From Sulfurovum zhangzhouensis (GTDB taxonomy: Bacteria; Campylobacterota; Campylobacteria; Campylobacterales; Sulfurovaceae), in contig NZ_JAQIBD010000002.1 of NCBI RefSeq assembly GCF_030347965.1, forward strand, positions 248,001-312,000: 64,000 nt of DNA. The letters run 5' to 3'. The position numbers and the translations under genes were made by a program. Below, in pieces: positions 8,135 through 15,487 of the stretch. Below the pieces are notes generated by a model. That model was not told the origin of the DNA, searched no databases, and worked only from the letters and a program-made list of their open reading frames with translations. Each line of letters opens with the position of its first letter. Position 1 is the stretch's first letter.

Positions 8135-9383
8135 TTGCCGCTTGGATAAAATCTTCAGCGATTACTTTCGGATCTTCTAAACCAATGGAAACCCTTATCA
8201 GTCCATCATGTACACCAAGGAACTTACGTGCCTCTTCATCAAAATCACTAAAAATTGTACTCGTCATGTGCAAAGCAAGGCTTCTATTGTCACCGATATT
8301 TGCTGTTTGGATGACTACATTAAGTGCATCAAGCAACTTAAAAGCTCTCTCTTTTGTCCCACAATCAAGTGTCAAAAGCGGTCCACATCCCTGTGCAAAG
8401 TCAGATTTGTATCTCGCATAGTCAGGACTGCTAGGCAATGAAGGATGATTTACACTTACGTCTTCAGGAAGGCTATCTGCCAGGATCGATGCAACTTTCT
8501 CAACATTTTGGTTGATACGCTCGATTCTAAGCGGCAGTGTCTCAAGCCCTATCATTGTCATAAATGATCCAAAAGCATTGGCTGTCATACCCATATCTCT
8601 GATCGCACGTTTTTTGAAGATAGGCATAAATGCTTTATCACCCATTTTCTTGATAAACTTATGTAGATCTGCATACTTTGGATGAAGTAATTTATCATGT
8701 TCCGGATCAACGGATCTAAAGACAGCGATCCCGCCAAGTGCTGCAGAGTGACCTGAAATATTTTTCGTTGAAGAGTGCACTACGATATCTGCACCCATTT
8801 CAATCGGTCTTAATAAAATCGGTGTTGCAGTATTGTCGATCACAAGTATCGTGTCATACTCATTACAAAGATCAATAATCCTTTGCACATCAGGAAGTCT
8901 AAGACTCGGGTTACCTACACTCTCCATCAATACCATCTTGATGCCGCTCTTGAGTTTAGACTCTATATGGTCAAAATCATCAACTTCACAAAAACTGTTA
9001 GAGATACCAAAACGTACCAAGGTCTCATTGACCATTGAGTAAGTTCCCCCGAAAAATCCACCAATACAAAGCAGTTCATCTCCACTGTTCAGGATCGCCA
9101 TGCTCACCATTGACATAGCTCCCATTCCTGAAGCAGTAGCAATAGCACCGATCCCGCCTTCCATTTTTGCTACAATTGACTCTAACTTTCCATTCGTAGG
9201 ATTTCCCACACGTGCATAAAGCGGTTTTGCAACAGTTCCGGCAAAGATACCTTCCGCTTCTTCTGCATTCTCATACCCAAAGGCTGCTGATGGTGCCATT
9301 ACCGGTGCGATAGGACCCACTCTATTGCCTACACTGTGTACCATGAGGGTATTGTAATATTCAAAATCTACTGTATTATCCAT
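8124..9383 (-). CDS. O-acetylhomoserine sulfhydrylase / methionine gamma-lyase family enzyme
   Basis: Fold-type I PLP enzyme of the Cys/Met metabolism family. The PLP lysine is in SSTKNISGHSAALGG (near residue 206), preceded by VIDNTATP with the pyridine-binding Asp; the N-terminal YARVGNPTN motif gives the phosphate-binding Tyr and Arg from the neighbouring subunit. Length 419 aa fits MetY (about 420-430) better than cystathionine gamma-synthase (about 380). The likely role is direct sulfhydrylation of O-acetylhomoserine to homocysteine. An Rrf2 regulator gene lies 13 bp upstream, as in sulfur-assimilation operons; gamma-lyase activity is the main alternative. Confidence 0.85.
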   Translation of the reverse strand: MDNTVDFEYYNTLMVHSVGNRVGPIAPVMAPSAAFGYENAEEAEGIFAGTVAKPLYARVGNPTNGKLESIVAKMEGGIGAIATASGMGAMSMVSMAILNSGDELLCIGGFFGGTYSMVNETLVRFGISNSFCEVDDFDHIESKLKSGIKMVLMESVGNPSLRLPDVQRIIDLCNEYDTILVIDNTATPILLRPIEMGADIVVHSSTKNISGHSAALGGIAVFRSVDPEHDKLLHPKYADLHKFIKKMGDKAFMPIFKKRAIRDMGMTANAFGSFMTMIGLETLPLRIERINQNVEKVASILADSLPEDVSVNHPSLPSSPDYARYKSDFAQGCGPLLTLDCGTKERAFKLLDALNVVIQTANIGDNRSLALHMTSTIFSDFDEEARKFLGVHDGLIRVSIGLEDPKVIAEDFIQAANAI

Positions 9384-9396
9384 AAAGTTTTCCTCG

Positions 9397-9810
9397 TTAA
9401 ATTGAGAAGTTAAGTGCTTGATTTGCTTTCAGCTGATAGTTTCTCAACTCAGAAAGCGGTATATCAAAGACCTCACCTACACGCTCAATGATATCTGACC
9501 AAAAGAGTTTTAATGTAGGATTGTCAGTTTTACATACATCCGAAAATGCATCAGACTCCAATGTCTCCATGATATCTTTCAGTGTAATATCTTTTAGCGC
9601 TTTAGCCAGCATATAACCGCCATGAGCACCTTTAATACTATTCAAGATACCGCCTTTGCGCAGTTCAAGCAGGATCTGTTCCAAAAAGTTTTGAGGGATT
9701 GAAGCTTTTGCTGCAATCTCTTTAATCTTAAGTACCTTTCCTGTTTCTATCGATCCTAACTCATGCAATGCAGCAACTGCATACACTGTTTTTGTGGAAA
9801 TCCCTATCAT
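9397..9810 (-). CDS. Rrf2-family transcriptional regulator
   Basis: 137 aa winged-helix regulator. The N-terminal half carries the Rrf2 DNA-binding region (TVYAVAALHELG, IKEIAAKASIPQNFLEQIL, GGILNSIKGAHGGYML). The effector region has a single cysteine (SDVCKTDN, near 106), whereas Fe-S binding IscR has three, so it is closer to the CymR type that responds to cysteine metabolism through protein contact. The position directly ahead of the MetY-like gene supports control of sulfur amino acid genes. GGGAGG lies upstream of the ATG. Confidence 0.88.
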   Translation of the reverse strand: MIGISTKTVYAVAALHELGSIETGKVLKIKEIAAKASIPQNFLEQILLELRKGGILNSIKGAHGGYMLAKALKDITLKDIMETLESDAFSDVCKTDNPTLKLFWSDIIERVGEVFDIPLSELRNYQLKANQALNFSI

Positions 9811-9837
9811 GACTACCTCCCGCCTTCAAGACACTTC

Positions 9838-9864
9838 ACCTTCCGCTCTACTAAGTTGGAAGGT
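9838..9864. promoter_or_regulatory. Inverted repeat ahead of the Rrf2 gene
   Basis: Arms ACCTTCC (9838-9844) and GGAAGGT (9858-9864) with a 13-base spacer, 28-54 bases upstream of the Rrf2 start and just after the DUF4395 stop. There is no T-tract on either side, so an operator for autoregulation or an mRNA hairpin is more likely than a terminator. Confidence 0.4.
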
Positions 9865-9868
9865 AAAT

Positions 9869-10312
9869 TTATTTGTTAAAAATGCTTTTTATTAATTGAA
9901 TGGCGTAGTATAGCTTACATCCAATACAAAAATCAAATATCGTCTCAAGTAAAGCAGCAAAAAGGAGCACTATTCCTACAACTGAAGCAATTGTATAAAG
10001 ACCTGCAAGATAAAGGACCACAAGTAAAAGTGAAGTAAAAAAACCTAGACCGAGTGCAAAACGCTTAGGAGATTCATCACATAATTTCGGTGTGATATTA
10101 CATCTGTTGACTGTATACTTAGCTATCAGATTGAAAAGACTCAGTTCCGGTCTTCTTGATATCCTCACTGCAAAGTCAAACAAAAGTAAAAAAGCTAGAA
10201 AAGATTTACCTGTAATAATGAGAGCCAATGTAATTAAGGCAACTTGAAAAGAGATGATACGTACCATGTTCGCATCTACTCTTCTAGTAGAGATAGGACA
10301 ACTTGGCGACAT
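9869..10312 (-). CDS. DUF4395 membrane protein
   Basis: 147 aa integral membrane protein matching the DUF4395 pattern: the N-terminal CPIS..RVDANMVRI motif followed by hydrophobic segments (about 22-45, 88-112) and the C-terminal FDFCIGCKLYYA with a CxxC. The family often occurs with rhodanese or thioredoxin-like genes, and the conserved cysteines suggest a redox or sulfur-related membrane role, but no activity is known to me. It precedes the Rrf2/MetY genes on the same strand with 58 bp between. Confidence 0.8.
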   Translation of the reverse strand: MSPSCPISTRRVDANMVRIISFQVALITLALIITGKSFLAFLLLFDFAVRISRRPELSLFNLIAKYTVNRCNITPKLCDESPKRFALGLGFFTSLLLVVLYLAGLYTIASVVGIVLLFAALLETIFDFCIGCKLYYAIQLIKSIFNK

Positions 10313-10328
10313 TTCAACTCCTTATATA

Positions 10329-10474
10329 AGGCATCTCTAAATACCCTAGATAAACACATATATATCAGTTTTTCCTAGTATTTTCAGAATACTACTGAGT
10401 GTGGGAGACAACATTACTACGAAAAACTTCTATACCTTGTCCACTATGTTTATCTAAGGTATTTAGAAATGCCT
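10329..10474. mobile_element. 146-bp MITE-like inverted-repeat element
   Basis: Terminal arms of 28 bp at 10329-10356 and 10447-10474 match as inverted repeats at 26 of 28 positions; they begin AGGCATCTCTAAATACC and, read inward from the other end, AGGCATTTCTAAATACC. The 90-bp interior has no open frame of note. The arms look like insertion-sequence ends, but no transposase is in the window and no clear target duplication is visible at the edges. Confidence 0.65.
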
Positions 10475-10825
10475 ATTCTCATTTCATATTAGCATTCTAA
10501 CCAAGTTTTTATTTAATGTCAAGTAAATCTATTGATTTTATTTATTTTTTATTTTAAATCTATTTTAAAAACCGTAAATCACCGTCTACACGGTACTGTA
10601 CGTTAAGTACAATATATTTTAAAAAAATAATTTTTAAAGGTTTTAGATGATTAAAATGATATTTTATGAGATAATTAAAGGGGTATGATCACAACTATTA
10701 CGTTATTTATTAAAAGTATATAAACTAAAACCATTGCAGTAAAATGCCAAGTTGACAGATGTAGTAGGTATTAAACTATTTTAAATGTAATCGGATAAGG
10801 GTATTAAAGTAAAAAATGAAGAGTA
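10475..10825. other. AT-rich non-coding stretch
   Basis: About 350 bp with no supportable reading frame. It contains a small hairpin ACCGT/ACGGT (10581-10594) and long A/T runs. Nothing else is recognised. It may be remnant sequence behind the adjacent inverted-repeat element. Confidence 0.5.
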
Positions 10826-10851
10826 TTTCAAAAGCCAGAAGGCTTTTGAAA
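10826..10851 (-). terminator. Terminator of the cytochrome c553 gene
   Basis: Perfect 11-bp arms TTTCAAAAGCC (10826-10836) and GGCTTTTGAAA (10841-10851) with a 4-base loop, seven bases past the stop of the cytochrome gene. Confidence 0.7.
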
Positions 10852-10857
10852 AAAGGA

Positions 10858-11154
10858 TTATTTCAATCCAGCGATATATTCAGAAACAGCTTGGATATCT
10901 TCGTCGCTCAATGCAGCAACTTGACCTTTCATAAGACCACCCATACCGTATTGGTTAAGTGTACCAGCTTTGTAAGCATTTAGTTGCTCAACTGTTTTAG
11001 CAGTATCTTGACCTTTGATGATTGCAGATTTGTTAAGTGCAGATTTCTCAGCATTTGCACCATGACATCCTACACACTTAGCGAAGATTGCAGCACCATC
11101 AGCCATAAGTGATGTAGCACCAGCTAGTAACATTGCGATTGCAAGTTTTTTCAT
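10858..11154 (-). CDS. Periplasmic monohaem cytochrome c553
   Basis: 98 aa with a signal peptide (cleavage likely after MADG-like residues 18-20), so the mature protein is about 80 residues. CVGCH (27-31) binds haem; GMGGLMKGQVAALSDEDI holds a candidate axial Met. It is a class I small cytochrome like those carrying electrons from the bc1 complex to cbb3 oxidase in Campylobacterota. Three more small exported proteins follow upstream on the same strand, but a terminator lies between this gene and the next, so it probably has its own promoter. Confidence 0.92.
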   Translation of the reverse strand: MKKLAIAMLLAGATSLMADGAAIFAKCVGCHGANAEKSALNKSAIIKGQDTAKTVEQLNAYKAGTLNQYGMGGLMKGQVAALSDEDIQAVSEYIAGLK

Positions 11155-11215
11155 ATTAGTTCCTTTTATGATTTTTATTTTAGAAATTGAATTATATCAC
11201 GCAAATTTTAAAATA

Positions 11216-11233
11216 GACACTCTTCGGAGTGCC
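11216..11233 (-). terminator. Terminator between exported small-protein genes
   Basis: Arms GACACTC (11216-11222) and GAGTGCC (11227-11233), loop TTCG, then TATTTT on the minus strand. It lies 22 bases past the stop of the 104-aa gene and is a typical intrinsic terminator. Confidence 0.75.
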
Positions 11234-11255
11234 TATTAAATTTTACGCTTGGAGA

Positions 11256-11570
11256 TTAGCAAGATGGAACATTTCCTGAATCAGACGCATACTCATATGA
11301 GAAGTCATAGATATCTTGTACATAGTTATCTTTTAGTTTTAGACCTGGACAAATTTTCGCAGCTTCATCAGCGAATTTACCTGCACCCATGATTTCTTCC
11401 CACTCATCTTGAGTGTGTTTTTGAGCAAATTTAGCACCAGAGAATCCACATGCTGCTTTCATTTTTTTCATATAAAGTTTTTGACCTTTTTTTACGTCAG
11501 CAGAAGCAGTTGTTGATAGTACTGCTACACCAAGAAGTGCTGCAGTTGCAAGTTTCATTACAGTTTTCAT
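11256..11570 (-). CDS. Exported cysteine protein, cytochrome-like but without CxxCH
   Basis: 104 aa with a clear signal peptide (about 1-24). The mature part starts KKGQKLYMKK, as many small c-type cytochromes do, but where CxxCH is expected it has ACGFSG, with no haem-binding His. Other fixed features are FAQKHTQDEWEEI, KICP and a C-terminal PSC, giving three cysteines. The neighbouring 106-aa gene is a clear paralog. A cytochrome-derived periplasmic protein that lost haem and now uses its cysteines for a disulfide or metal is an inference. The function is unknown. Confidence 0.8.
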   Translation of the reverse strand: MKTVMKLATAALLGVAVLSTTASADVKKGQKLYMKKMKAACGFSGAKFAQKHTQDEWEEIMGAGKFADEAAKICPGLKLKDNYVQDIYDFSYEYASDSGNVPSC

Positions 11571-11624
11571 TTTGTTTCCTTTTATTGAGATGAGTTGATA
11601 TTATCAGTTAATTGTGAAAAGATT

Positions 11625-11675
11625 GTGAAGAAAAAATGCTAAAAAAATGATTTAATAGCAAAATTGTTTCTTCAC
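11625..11675 (-). terminator. Long nested hairpin after the 106-aa gene
   Basis: Outer arms GTGAAGAAA (11625-11633) and TTTCTTCAC (11667-11675), with inner TGCTA/TAGCA arms. It starts 12 bases past the stop of the 106-aa gene on the minus strand and includes T-runs. It is probably the terminator of that gene. Confidence 0.5.
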
Positions 11676-11686
11676 GTTACACTAGT

Positions 11687-12007
11687 TTAGCACTTAGGAA
11701 TGTGTCCATCGCTAGCGTATTCATATGAGAAGTCATAAACATGCTCCCACCATGACTCTTTAATATCTTCGATCTTCAATCTTGGACATATAGTTTTTGC
11801 TTCTTCTTTAAATTTGCCCTCATCCCAGATCTCTTCCCACTCACCCTGCGTGTGATGTCTGGCAAATTTTACTCCTGAAAATCTACATTGTTTACGAAAT
11901 TTCTTTTTGAAGATCTTTTGACCTGTTTTAGAATTTGCTGCTGCAACAGAAGTTGTACTTACCATTGCAAACATAATTGCAAACATGATCACCATTACTT
12001 TTTTCAT
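11687..12007 (-). CDS. Exported cysteine protein, paralog of the 104-aa protein
   Basis: 106 aa with a signal peptide (about 1-23). It shares the whole frame of the downstream paralog: GQKIFKKKFRKQCRFSGVKFA (QCRFSG in place of ACGFSG), HHTQGEWEEI, TICPRL, VYDFSYEYASDG and a final C. The mature part is more basic. As in the paralog there is no CxxCH. The two genes look like a tandem duplication that has since diverged, and each has its own terminator. No function is known. Confidence 0.8.
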   Translation of the reverse strand: MKKVMVIMFAIMFAMVSTTSVAAANSKTGQKIFKKKFRKQCRFSGVKFARHHTQGEWEEIWDEGKFKEEAKTICPRLKIEDIKESWWEHVYDFSYEYASDGHIPKC

Positions 12008-12087
12008 TCTTGTCCTTCCTCATAATAATATAATGACCAGGTATAGTAACATGAAATACTTAAAAGTTATTACTTCTACAGATATTC

Positions 12088-12420
12088 TTAATTTAGTTTT
12101 CCGAATACTTTGTAAGTCTCCCAATAGATATCAATCGCTTCTTTTAGTTCTTCATCACTGATATATAACTTCTCTTTAATACCGTAAGTGTCTAAAAACA
12201 GATCTGACATCACTGAGATATGGTTGGAAGGATAACGCATATAGTGGCGAAGTGCTGCTTTTACCGTCTCCTCGCCACTGTAGACCAGTAGATAGTTTTT
12301 GAACATTCCCTGTAAACTTGTTGAAAGATTTGTATGGCAAGGAATACAGTTACGCTCATACGCATTTTCTGCAAATATACCAACACTCAACAGGATAAAC
12401 AAAATCATTTTTTTTACCAT
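12088..12420 (-). CDS. Exported monohaem cytochrome-like protein
   Basis: 110 aa with a short signal peptide (about 1-17). NCIPCHTNL (CxxCH at 25-29) binds haem close to the new N-terminus. The rest is helical and ends without a recognisable Met ligand region; MSDLF near 70 is a candidate. Its start overlaps the end of the histidine kinase gene by 7 bp, so it is in the two-component operon and may be a redox sensor partner or target; that link is an inference. Confidence 0.8.
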   Translation of the reverse strand: MVKKMILFILLSVGIFAENAYERNCIPCHTNLSTSLQGMFKNYLLVYSGEETVKAALRHYMRYPSNHISVMSDLFLDTYGIKEKLYISDEELKEAIDIYWETYKVFGKLN

Positions 12421-13601
12421 TTCAACACCATCCTTGTACCCTCATCTTTTTTAGAGAAGACTTCGATCTTAATACTATATTCATCCAGTATCTTTTTAAC
12501 AATACTCAATCCGATACCAAACCCTCCTTCAGTCTCATTAAACCTTCTATATCTATCAAACATAAGTATCTTTTCCTCTTCTGAGATACCAACACCGGTA
12601 TCCCAAATCTCTAAGCTTCCTTCACGTAGCCGAATACCTACTATTCCTTTTCGTTTATTATATTTGATAGCATTAGAGAGAAGATTATCTATGACCCGTG
12701 TGAGTTTTCTACGATCCATGATAATCTCTGCATGATGAATATCCATCTCATAAGAAAGCCCTTTTGATTGTGCCAGTACTCTAAAGTATTCTAATCTGTC
12801 ATAAAGCAGTTCCTCAATCTCAATCCTTTCATTTTCATACTCTTTTTCCTGCTCCAACGTTAAGTAGGTGAGATCTTTATAAAGTACCGATACTGTTTTG
12901 GCTGCAATGTTGATGCGATTGAGCTTTTGTTTGTTTTTCTCCACCATAACACTGGTATCCATCATCTCAATGTTTGCCAGAATCGCTGAAAGGGGAGTAT
13001 TGAGTTCATGGGTCGTATCTTTAATAAAGCGATCCAACAACATAATCGAATCCCGCATAGGTTTGACAAAGAGTTTAGCAAGATAGTATCCAAAGAATAT
13101 AAAGAGGAATAGTGCTAAAGATCCATAACCTAATATCTTTTTAATCAAATGATCATGCCATTCACCACCATCATCTATCTCAATGATCAAATATTTTGCA
13201 CCCAAATAGAAAATATCCATACTTTTTACAAACTGGATTACCCCATCTTTAAAATAAATCTCTTGCTGGAAGTCTACAGATTGATTTTTTAACAATGAAA
13301 ATATCTGTTTATACTCGATGTCATAGATCGCTGATCGAAAGCGTGGATCTCTAGGATAGTCAGTGCGCTCATCAAAGAAGTGATGCAGTACTTTAAGACG
13401 TCTTGTTTGAATATAGGCATACTTTGCAAGATCAGCGCGCTTTTCTGAAAGTACCAACTCTTTATGTGTTTGGTAATATAGTATCCCAAGTGTGGAAATA
13501 ACCATCATTACCAATAGTATATAAAGGGTCAAAAACCTTCGTAAAGATTTCTTCTCACTTCTCAGTAATGAACTTGTAGCCTTGCTTTTTAATACTGACA
13601 A
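12414..13601 (-). CDS. Sensor histidine kinase
   Basis: 395 aa. Two membrane spans (about 24-46 and 155-177) frame a periplasmic sensor of about 110 residues without cysteines or a recognised fold. The kinase core follows: H-box DTTHELNTPLSAI (His near 199), N-box NLLSNAIKYN (near 298), G1 IWDTGVGIS (near 324) and G2 GGFGIGLSIV (near 350). The frame overlaps the response regulator by 47 bp, which is long; a later non-ATG start near SLLRSEKK is possible. Cognate of the OmpR-type regulator upstream. Confidence 0.92.
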   Translation of the reverse strand: MSVLKSKATSSLLRSEKKSLRRFLTLYILLVMMVISTLGILYYQTHKELVLSEKRADLAKYAYIQTRRLKVLHHFFDERTDYPRDPRFRSAIYDIEYKQIFSLLKNQSVDFQQEIYFKDGVIQFVKSMDIFYLGAKYLIIEIDDGGEWHDHLIKKILGYGSLALFLFIFFGYYLAKLFVKPMRDSIMLLDRFIKDTTHELNTPLSAILANIEMMDTSVMVEKNKQKLNRINIAAKTVSVLYKDLTYLTLEQEKEYENERIEIEELLYDRLEYFRVLAQSKGLSYEMDIHHAEIIMDRRKLTRVIDNLLSNAIKYNKRKGIVGIRLREGSLEIWDTGVGISEEEKILMFDRYRRFNETEGGFGIGLSIVKKILDEYSIKIEVFSKKDEGTRMVLKW

Positions 13602-14226
13602 TTCTATCTTTCCCTATTAGTTTACGTAAATTTTTGATGTAGGTACGCAATGCAGAGTCACTAGGTTCCTCATCGTATCCCCATAAGTGATCAAAGATAA
13701 GTTCATGAGCCATTACCTTACCTTCATTTTTTACAAATAACTTCAGCAGTATTGCTTCTTTATTGCCTAATGACACAGGCTTATCTTCAATAATAAGCTC
13801 ATTGTTATTGATATCATACGCGATATCTTTGGAAATGATGATACGCTCTTTTTCCTGATGATAAAAACTGCGTTTTAGTAGTGTATCAATACGTATTTTC
13901 AACTCTTTTAGTGCAAAAGGCTTACGTATATAATCATCACAACCGCTTTTGAATCCCTCTTCCAGATCCTCTACACTATCCATCGAAGTGATGTAGATCG
14001 CAGGTGCGACTATCCCATGTTCCCTACTCTCTTTAAGCAATTCAAAACCATCTATACCAGGTACATTGATATCAAGCAGCAGAAGGTCATACCTGTTTTC
14101 GTAGAGCTTCTCCTGTGCTTCTTCACCGTCATATACAGAGACTACCTCATAGCCCTCGTCCTCAAGAAACTCAGTCACCGTGTCATTGAGATTTGTATCA
14201 TCTTCCAGTAGCAATATCTTGCTCAT
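13555..14226 (-). CDS. OmpR-family response regulator
   Basis: 223 aa. The receiver domain (1-115) has the acidic pocket LLLEDDTN (near 5-10), the phospho-acceptor Asp in LLLDINVPG (near 52) and the KPF lysine (near 103). The C-terminal winged helix (about 130-220) reads DHLWGYDEEPSDSALRTYI and ends GYKFITEK. It pairs with the overlapping histidine kinase gene. The operon also contains the monohaem cytochrome gene, so a response to a respiratory or redox signal is likely but inferred. Confidence 0.93.
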   Translation of the reverse strand: MSKILLLEDDTNLNDTVTEFLEDEGYEVVSVYDGEEAQEKLYENRYDLLLLDINVPGIDGFELLKESREHGIVAPAIYITSMDSVEDLEEGFKSGCDDYIRKPFALKELKIRIDTLLKRSFYHQEKERIIISKDIAYDINNNELIIEDKPVSLGNKEAILLKLFVKNEGKVMAHELIFDHLWGYDEEPSDSALRTYIKNLRKLIGKDRIVSIKKQGYKFITEK

Positions 14227-14310
14227 CGTTCTCCTAAACTTCTATATCTTAACCCCGATCTTCAAAGATAGGGTTGTTTGTAAGAGTGACTAAATCCTCA
14301 CTCTCTTTTC

Positions 14311-14739
14311 TTATAAATACTGACCTACCCAGTTTTGCAATCTTCCTGCACTCAGTGCACCGCTGAGACGATCGACTTCTTTGCCTCCTTTAAAGACAAT
14401 AAGTGTCGGGATACTCTGAATACCGTACTGTGCTGCAAGCTGTTGGTTATTCTCTGTATTGACTTTCAAAAACTGTACTTTAAGCGGCATTGAGAGCGCT
14501 GCTTCTTCAAAGGCCGGCGCCATTTGACGGCATGGACCGCACCAAGGTGCCCAGAAGTCTACCACAACAGGGATATCCGAATTAACAACGAAAGTACTGA
14601 ACTTAGCGGCATCTACTTCTACAGGTTTACTATCTAAAAGAGAGTTTTTACATGCTCCACAGTTCGCTTTGCTATAGTTATCTTTTTTGGGAATTCGATT
14701 CACTTTGAGACAATGCGGACAAACGACATTTACATTCAT
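14311..14739 (-). CDS. Thioredoxin 2 (TrxC type, zinc-binding N-terminus)
   Basis: 142 aa. The N-terminal 30 residues carry two CxxC pairs (CPHC and CGAC), the zinc site of TrxC proteins. The thioredoxin fold follows with active site FWAPWCGPCRQ and cis-proline SIPTLIVF. The frame opens with GTG at 14757, but ATG at 14739 has AAAGGAT eight bases upstream and fits family length, so it was preferred. It is divergent from msrA; a shared promoter region of about 100 bp couples two disulfide-repair proteins, since methionine sulfoxide reductase is recycled by thioredoxin. Confidence 0.92.
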   Translation of the reverse strand: MNVNVVCPHCLKVNRIPKKDNYSKANCGACKNSLLDSKPVEVDAAKFSTFVVNSDIPVVVDFWAPWCGPCRQMAPAFEEAALSMPLKVQFLKVNTENNQQLAAQYGIQSIPTLIVFKGGKEVDRLSGALSAGRLQNWVGQYL

Positions 14740-14836
14740 TGAAAAAGATCCTTTCACAAGATTGGTTTTAGATTTAGTATGTATTATAGCAGATATAGTA
14801 AATATAGATTAAATCAATTTAACTAAGGATAATCAA

Positions 14837-15364
14837 ATGGCTATCAGAGAACTAGTTGTAGGCGGCGGATGTTTTTGGTGTACAGAGGCTGTATTTGAGC
14901 TTTTAAGAGGAGTGCATGATGTAGAGAGTGGCTACGCTAACGGTCATGTACCTAACCCTACCTACAGAGATGTATGTACTGGAGATACAGGCTATGCAGA
15001 GGTGATAAAGATCACTTATGATGACAGCGTGATCACCGTAGATACACTTTTAGATGTCTTCTTTGCTACTCATAATCCTACTACATTGAATCAGCAAGGA
15101 GCCGATCACGGTACCCAGTACCGTTCTACGGTCCTTTACACCGATGAAGAGACCAAGGAGGCAGCTGAGGCAGCGTTAGAAGCAGCGCAGGAAGACTGGA
15201 ATGCCCCGATCGTCACCAAGATCGAACCGTTAGAGAATTACTACAAAGCAGAAGCCTATCATCAAGACTACTACCAGCAAAACCCGATGCAGGGCTACTG
15301 TATGGCAGTGATACCCCCAAAGATCGCGAAACTCAAAGCGAAGTTTGGGAAAGACGTGAAGTAA
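14837..15364 (+). CDS. msrA: Peptide methionine (S)-S-oxide reductase
   Basis: 175 aa cytoplasmic repair enzyme reducing methionine-S-sulfoxide. The catalytic GGCFWCTE (Cys 12) is at the N-terminus, followed by SGYANGHVPNPTY, DTLLDVFFATHNPTT, GADHGTQYRSTV and YHQDYYQQNP. There is no signal peptide and no fused MsrB domain. It is divergent from the thioredoxin gene. The downstream gene has its own promoter, so msrA is probably monocistronic. Confidence 0.95.
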   Translation: MAIRELVVGGGCFWCTEAVFELLRGVHDVESGYANGHVPNPTYRDVCTGDTGYAEVIKITYDDSVITVDTLLDVFFATHNPTTLNQQGADHGTQYRSTVLYTDEETKEAAEAALEAAQEDWNAPIVTKIEPLENYYKAEAYHQDYYQQNPMQGYCMAVIPPKIAKLKAKFGKDVK

Positions 15365-15370
15365 TATTTC

Positions 15371-15399
15371 TTGAAATAGCCTGAAATTTTTTGTATACT
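15371..15399 (+). promoter_or_regulatory. Promoter P1 of the repeated family (catalase-like gene)
   Basis: TTGAAA (15371-15376), 17-base spacer, TATACT (15394-15399): a near-consensus sigma-70 promoter. The spacer TAGCCTGAAATTTTTTG is almost the same as in two other promoters of the window (16575, 20515). Downstream, AGAGGA...TCCTCT (about 15422-15443) can form a leader hairpin. GGAG precedes the ATG at 15488. Confidence 0.75.
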
Positions 15400-15487
15400 G
15401 CTTATACTTCAATAACGAGCATAGAGGACATTCTTTTCCTCTAATGAATAGCTGGGCGACTTATCCTATTTCACAAAAGGAGCTTAC

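Noticed and set aside
12414-13601. Frameshift or mis-assembly suspected from the 47-bp overlap of kinase and regulator
   Set aside because: Both proteins have complete domains and normal ends; the overlap is explained by an over-long predicted start of the kinase gene.
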